From contig JAFSLV010000003.1 in assembly GCA_017448245.1 (NCBI GenBank), positions 1 through 35,721 on the forward strand: DNA of 35,721 nucleotides, read 5' to 3'. The stretch's first letter is position 1. Each line of letters opens with the position of its first letter. Source of the stretch: Lachnospiraceae bacterium. GTDB lineage: Bacteria; Bacillota; Clostridia; Lachnospirales; Lachnospiraceae. The translations under genes and the position numbers were made by a program. The notes beneath the pieces were generated by a model. That model made no database searches and had not been told where the DNA came from. It was given only the letters and a program-made list of their open reading frames with translations. Below are positions 32,072-35,721 of this stretch, piece after piece.

Positions 32072-33205
32072 ATGGTACAGGATATGGTAAGGGATACCAA
32101 AAAACTCGGCTTTGGTCTGATGCGGCTGCCAAAGTGCGCGGACAATCCGAAAAAGATCGACGTGGAGCAGGTGAAGGAAATGGTGGATTTGTTTCTCGAT
32201 GCCGGCTTTACTTATTTTGACACGGCGTTTGTCTATGACGGCGGCGAGTCCGAAAAGGCGGCAAAGGAAGCGCTGATCGACAGATATCCGCGGGAGTCCT
32301 TTACGATGTGCACCAAGATGAACGCGTGGCTCGGGCATCCAGACATGGAGACAACCAAAAAACAGCTCGAGATTTCGCTGGAACGTACCGGCGCAGGATA
32401 CTTTGATTATTATCTGCTCCATGCGTTGCAGGTCGACAACTGGAAGCTGTATGACAAGTACGGTCTCTGGGATTTTTTACGAGAACAGAAGGAAAAGGGT
32501 ATTCTGAAAAAAATCGGGTTTTCCTTTCATGCGGGCCCCGGGCTCCTTGACGAGCTGCTTGCGAAGCATCCGGAGACAGACTTTATCCAGCTGCAGATCA
32601 ATTACGCGGACTGGGATGATCCGGGGATAGCATCGGGTGCCAATTATGAGGTGGCAAGAAAATACAACATGCCCGTCACGATCATGGAGCCGGTCAAGGG
32701 CGGCAAGCTGGCGGATCCGGTCGATGCGGTGAAGGCGGTCTTTGATGCGGAAAAAAAGGATGCATCCTATGCTTCCTGGGCGGTCCGTTTTGCCGCTTCG
32801 CTCGAAGGGATCATCACGGTGCTGAGCGGGATGTCCTCCGTAGAGCAGATGAAGGACAATATCGGCTATATGAAGGAGTTCCGGCCGCTCGATGCGCATG
32901 AAAGAGAAGTGATCCTGCGTGCGCAGGCGGCACTCAACGAGGACAAATCGATCGCCTGTACCGCCTGTCACTATTGTACGGACGGATGTCCTCTCAATAT
33001 TCCGATTCCTGAGATCTTTGCCGTGCGCAACCGCAGGGATCTGTATTCGCCCTTTGACGGCGGCAGACGCGCCTATGAGGTCGCGACCACGGGACGGGGA
33101 CGGGCTTCCGAATGTATCGCCTGCGGCCAGTGCGAAAGTGCCTGCCCGCAGCGGCTGCAGATCATCGATCTCTTGCGGGAATGCGCCACGGTGCTCGAAC
33201 GCTGA
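32072..33205 (+). CDS. Aldo/keto reductase with C-terminal ferredoxin-like domain
   Basis: The 377-residue protein starts at 32072 after AAGGAGG; the longer frame from 32054 would place the ribosome site inside the gene. The TIM-barrel part shows catalytic Asp and Tyr in YFDTAFVYDGGE, Lys in CTKMNAW and His in YLLHALQ. The last ~95 residues carry CTACHYCTDGCP and CIACGQCESACP, two [4Fe-4S] sites. This is the common clostridial 'aldo/keto reductase with 4Fe-4S' family; physiological substrates are mostly unknown and electrons may come from ferredoxin-type donors as well as NAD(P)H. The TetR gene follows 71 bases later. Confidence 0.9.
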   Translation: MVQDMVRDTKKLGFGLMRLPKCADNPKKIDVEQVKEMVDLFLDAGFTYFDTAFVYDGGESEKAAKEALIDRYPRESFTMCTKMNAWLGHPDMETTKKQLEISLERTGAGYFDYYLLHALQVDNWKLYDKYGLWDFLREQKEKGILKKIGFSFHAGPGLLDELLAKHPETDFIQLQINYADWDDPGIASGANYEVARKYNMPVTIMEPVKGGKLADPVDAVKAVFDAEKKDASYASWAVRFAASLEGIITVLSGMSSVEQMKDNIGYMKEFRPLDAHEREVILRAQAALNEDKSIACTACHYCTDGCPLNIPIPEIFAVRNRRDLYSPFDGGRRAYEVATTGRGRASECIACGQCESACPQRLQIIDLLRECATVLER

Positions 33206-33246
33206 GGGCGGAGTGTCCGTGCGGGGAAGGGTATACGCTGATTCTG

Positions 33247-33255
33247 TGATATAAT
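33247..33255 (+). promoter_or_regulatory. Extended -10 promoter of the TetR gene
   Basis: TGATATAAT, a full TGnTATAAT match, lies 21 bases before the ATG at 33277. It is the same nonamer as at 21633-21641. Confidence 0.5.
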
Positions 33256-33276
33256 TGGGACAGGAGGGATTTTCTT

Positions 33277-33849
33277 ATGACTGCCGAATCAGCGAATCAC
33301 CGCACCAAACAGATACTTGCAGAGTCTCTTCGTGCGATCATGAAGACCAAAAAACTCGACCGTATCACGATCGCGGATGTCGTCAAGGAATGCGGCGTGA
33401 GCCGTCGTGCGTTTTACTATCATTTTAAGGATATCTACGATGCGACCTGGTGGCTGGTGGAAGAGGACTGGAAGGACCGCATCGATTTTGACGCGGAGGA
33501 CTGGCGGGGCAACATGCGGGAGCTGTTGCATTATTTTGAAGAAAACCGGGACTTTGTGTCGGCGGTGCTTGACTCTTCGCAGAGCCAGCGCATGGAGGAA
33601 CTCTTCCGCCTGAAGATCAAGGACAGCTTCAAAAGATATCTGACAGAAGCGGACCGGGACCATGTGGTCACGGAGCAGGACGCGGAATTGTTGTCCCAGT
33701 ATTATACAACCATTCTGACAGCGACGCTCGGCGGATGGATCCGCGGCACGATCCGTTGTTCCGACGAGCGGCTCATGACGCTGGTGTATGAGAGTACGGA
33801 GGCGTCACTGACGCGGACCGTCCGGACGATCGGTGAGTATCCCGTATAA
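33277..33849 (+). CDS. TetR/AcrR-family transcriptional regulator
   Basis: The 190-residue protein has an N-terminal helix-turn-helix (RITIADVVKECGVSRRAFYYHFKD, about residues 29-52) and a helical C-terminal half (TTILTATLGGWIRG) as in DhaS-like TetR proteins of Firmicutes. An AGGAGGG site precedes the ATG. It lies between the aldo/keto reductase and the MGMT-like gene, either of which, or itself, could be its target. The ligand is unknown. Confidence 0.9.
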   Translation: MTAESANHRTKQILAESLRAIMKTKKLDRITIADVVKECGVSRRAFYYHFKDIYDATWWLVEEDWKDRIDFDAEDWRGNMRELLHYFEENRDFVSAVLDSSQSQRMEELFRLKIKDSFKRYLTEADRDHVVTEQDAELLSQYYTTILTATLGGWIRGTIRCSDERLMTLVYESTEASLTRTVRTIGEYPV

Positions 33850-33857
33850 AAAACAAC

Positions 33858-34193
33858 ATGAAGTCCGCAAACAGGGGAACCTTTGAAACCATCTATGAGA
33901 TCGTGCGCCGCATCCCGAAGGGACAGGTCGCAACCTACGGACAGATCGCGGCCCTTGCGGGCAACAGGCGCCTTGCCCGCGTGGTGGGCTATGCCCTGCA
34001 CGCCAATCCCGACGGGGATCTTACCCCCTGCTACCGCGTCGTCAACCGCGAGGGCAGGGTCTCGAAAGCATTTGTATTCGGCGGGGAAAACAGACAGATC
34101 GCACTGCTTCGCGCAGACGGCATTGAGGTGAAGGACGGCGTTGTCGACCTTTCCCGCTACCAGTGGAAAGAAGGACTGCATCATCTTTTTTGA
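33858..34193 (+). CDS. Small MGMT/Ogt-fold protein, DNA-binding domain only
   Basis: The 111-residue protein corresponds to the C-terminal domain of O6-alkylguanine-DNA alkyltransferase: IPKGQVATYGQIAALAGN, the arginine-finger helix (RVVGYALHANP), and TPCYRVVNREG. The acceptor cysteine (Cys58, PCYRV in place of the usual PCHRV) is present, so it is not a tryptophan-bearing alkyltransferase-like protein. The tyrosine replaces the histidine of the usual catalytic relay. It may repair alkylated guanine, perhaps weakly, or act as a damage sensor. It starts eight bases after the TetR stop and converges on the MFS gene. Confidence 0.87.
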   Translation: MKSANRGTFETIYEIVRRIPKGQVATYGQIAALAGNRRLARVVGYALHANPDGDLTPCYRVVNREGRVSKAFVFGGENRQIALLRADGIEVKDGVVDLSRYQWKEGLHHLF

Positions 34194-34214
34194 CTGTTTT
34201 CGTTCATACTGTTC

Positions 34215-35459
34215 TTATTCCTCGTCCTTCCGTTCCGCCTCGTACACGACGCGGTTGTGGCGTGCGGGCAGGCAGATGAAGAGTGCCATGACCGCAAGGT
34301 CGATGACACAAAACAGGATCACCCCCGTGCGCAGCGGCAGGACTTCCCCGAGGGCGCCAGCCAGCAGGGTAAAGCCGATGCCGGAAATGCTGATCATCAT
34401 GTTAAAAATCGCGCCGAGCCGCGCCCGCATATCCGCGGGGATGTAAGCCTTGGTCGCGGTCTGCCTTAAGGTATAGCTGGTGTTGGAAAGACCGCCCTCC
34501 AGGGCCATATCGACCAGCGCAAGCGGAAAGGGCAAAAAGAGCAGCGCGGCGGACAATACGTTTAGCGACGTATAGACGAAGCGCACGACGCCAAATCTTT
34601 TTTTCGGCGGCACCTCCTTTTTGTAGAGCACGAGACCCGACAGGACCCTTGCCGCGGTTGCGGCACTCGCCAGAAAGCCGTATCTGGCGACGCCGAGCCC
34701 CGCCGTTGTCTGATAGTAGGTGCGCTCCAGGATATAGCGCCCGTCGCCCGTGCCAATGCTTACGCTCATGTAGGTAAAGATATTGCGCACGCCGTGTTCT
34801 TTCTTCAGGTAGCCGAAGCCGGCCTTTAAGTCCGCGAGGTAGGCGCGAAGTCCCTTGCCCTCTGTTTTCTCCGGCGCATGACGCACTTCTTTGATGCCCG
34901 CCTCGATCGCAATCGCGATCACGATTGTCACCGCGACAAAGGCAAAGAGCAGCCAGATCGGCACCAGCAGATACAGAAATGCGGAGACCGGCGCCATGAT
35001 CACGACCGTCGCATCCATCACCATGCCGGAGACCGCAAAGCCCTTCTGCTCCAGCCCCTTCGGAATCAGATCCGGGTACCAGGCATCGTAGGCGAGACGG
35101 TAAAAGACGGACAGGGTGCTGGTCACGAGCGTGAACAGCACATACAGGCCGTAGTAAAAGGGCAGCATGAAGGTCGCAAAGGCCATGGCGGCGTAGGTAA
35201 GCGCAAACAGTACATCCAGCCCTACAATCCACTTCTTTTTGGACGTGCGGTCGATCACGGGGGAGACGACCACGGACAACACAATATCCGGCAGCATCCC
35301 GAACACCATGATCAGGGAGGACAAAAAGGTCGATTCCGTTTGGTCATAGACGAGCAGGCTCATCGGGAGATTCAAGGCCTCCCCGCCGATGATGGAAAGG
35401 ATGCTCGCAAGCGTGATTCTGGTAAAGTCCGCCGTCCAGACGGTTTTCTTCTCTTTCAT
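34215..35459 (-). CDS. Major facilitator superfamily transporter
   Basis: The 414-residue membrane protein has about 12 hydrophobic helices and a long central cytoplasmic loop (HAPEKTEGKGLRAYLADLKA). The plan resembles macrolide-efflux-like MFS proteins of Firmicutes (DRTSKKKWIVGLDVL after helix 2). The start at 35459 is chosen because the first helix follows shortly and AAAGAG precedes it; the frame runs 32 residues further, to 35555, in sequence that does not look like protein of this family. The substrate is unknown. No clear terminator separates it from the convergent MGMT-like gene 21 bases away. Confidence 0.85.
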   Translation of the reverse strand: MKEKKTVWTADFTRITLASILSIIGGEALNLPMSLLVYDQTESTFLSSLIMVFGMLPDIVLSVVVSPVIDRTSKKKWIVGLDVLFALTYAAMAFATFMLPFYYGLYVLFTLVTSTLSVFYRLAYDAWYPDLIPKGLEQKGFAVSGMVMDATVVIMAPVSAFLYLLVPIWLLFAFVAVTIVIAIAIEAGIKEVRHAPEKTEGKGLRAYLADLKAGFGYLKKEHGVRNIFTYMSVSIGTGDGRYILERTYYQTTAGLGVARYGFLASAATAARVLSGLVLYKKEVPPKKRFGVVRFVYTSLNVLSAALLFLPFPLALVDMALEGGLSNTSYTLRQTATKAYIPADMRARLGAIFNMMISISGIGFTLLAGALGEVLPLRTGVILFCVIDLAVMALFICLPARHNRVVYEAERKDEE

Positions 35460-35721
35460 CTCTTTATACTCCGATCTTCCGGAACAGTGCGCACAAAAAC
35501 CCAGTGCGGCATACAAAAAATACCTCCGTGCACAGCCGGGGGCATCATGGTTCATCCGTGTGTTTTTTCGGGATGGCAGATACTTAAGATCAAGGGATCT
35601 GCCGGGGCAACAAAAAAACAGGCTTCCACGGGATGATCAGGATGCGGGACCGACTGCGTAAACCGGTGTGCGTTCTTTGCTGAAACACCGGCGTTTTGGA
35701 AACACACGAAAAGCAAGCGGC
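35460..35721. other. Non-coding right end of the window
   Basis: No convincing gene is seen in these 262 bases on either strand. Two inverted repeats are present: GGCAGAT (35575-35581) with ATCTGCC (35597-35603), and CCGGTGT (35663-35669) with ACACCGG (35685-35691). The promoter of the MFS gene should lie here, but I cannot pick a hexamer pair with confidence. Confidence 0.4.
35663..35697 (+). terminator. Possible terminator at the right edge
   Basis: CCGGTGT and ACACCGG form a 7-bp stem with a 15-base loop, followed by CGTTTT. The T-run is short, and the gene it would serve is not clear. Confidence 0.3.

Overview
The window looks like a chromosomal stretch of a strictly anaerobic, Gram-positive Clostridia-type bacterium (Lachnospiraceae-like is my best guess, not proven). 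The reasons are strong AGGAGG-type ribosome binding sites, lipoprotein and sortase-like surface signals without outer-membrane genes, a selenium-dependent molybdenum hydroxylase gene set, and many Fe-S/flavin enzymes. Most of the window is fairly GC-rich. The first ~1.4 kb is clearly AT-rich and reads as imported DNA.

Layout. (1) 1-2051 is the worn edge of a mobile element: an unidentified gene tail, an ORF6N-domain protein with a PLD-like C-terminus, a MobC-like tail and a relaxase cut off after its N-terminal part. (2) 2085-4954 holds a leucine-carboxyl-methyltransferase-like enzyme and a secreted surface protein. (3) 13983-4983 (minus strand) is a selenium-linked operon: ssnA, ygfK, a chemoreceptor, and a fused Fe-S/molybdopterin hydroxylase of the selenium-dependent xanthine dehydrogenase type. 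A YheO-like regulator is divergent at 14097. (4) 14764-28766 appears to be one ~14 kb, 15-gene transcription unit, with a near-consensus promoter at the front and a hairpin terminator at the end. It encodes a secreted transglutaminase-like protein, an FTR1 iron permease, a P19/Tp34 iron-binding lipoprotein, a DUF2318 membrane protein, two FtsX-type permeases with an ATPase, an FMN-binding lipoprotein, an unknown one-helix protein, a histidine-rich membrane protein, fumarate-reductase-like flavoprotein and iron-sulfur subunits, a DUF4418 protein, and a second FtsX permease plus ATPase. (5) 28699-31988 is a polar amino acid ABC transporter followed by a diaminopimelate-epimerase-like protein. 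(6) 32072-34193 holds a ferredoxin-fused aldo/keto reductase, a TetR regulator and a small MGMT-like protein; a convergent MFS transporter runs 35459-34215.

How the genes may work together. In region 3, YgfK (Fe-S, FAD and NAD(P)H domains) is a natural electron partner for the hydroxylase, which has no FAD subunit in the window, and SsnA is its usual companion. Region 4 joins the known FTR1/P19/DUF2318/FtsX-ABC iron uptake module, seen in Campylobacter and in E. coli FetMP-type loci, to a flavin/Fe-S/membrane redox module. I infer that electrons from a fumarate-reductase-like complex may serve extracytoplasmic iron reduction or handling at the importer. This joined operon is the best candidate here for an undescribed system.

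Non-coding structure of note: four 20-bp direct repeats in exact phase (14835-14914) plus a related fifth unit (14801-14820) between the region-4 promoter and its first gene; a ~108-bp palindromic element translated in frame inside ygfK, with a partial inverted second copy; two nearly identical perfect hairpins in and before the ORF6N gene; and a promoter laid over the terminator at 28699-28766. I saw no tRNA, rRNA, CRISPR array or intact insertion sequence.
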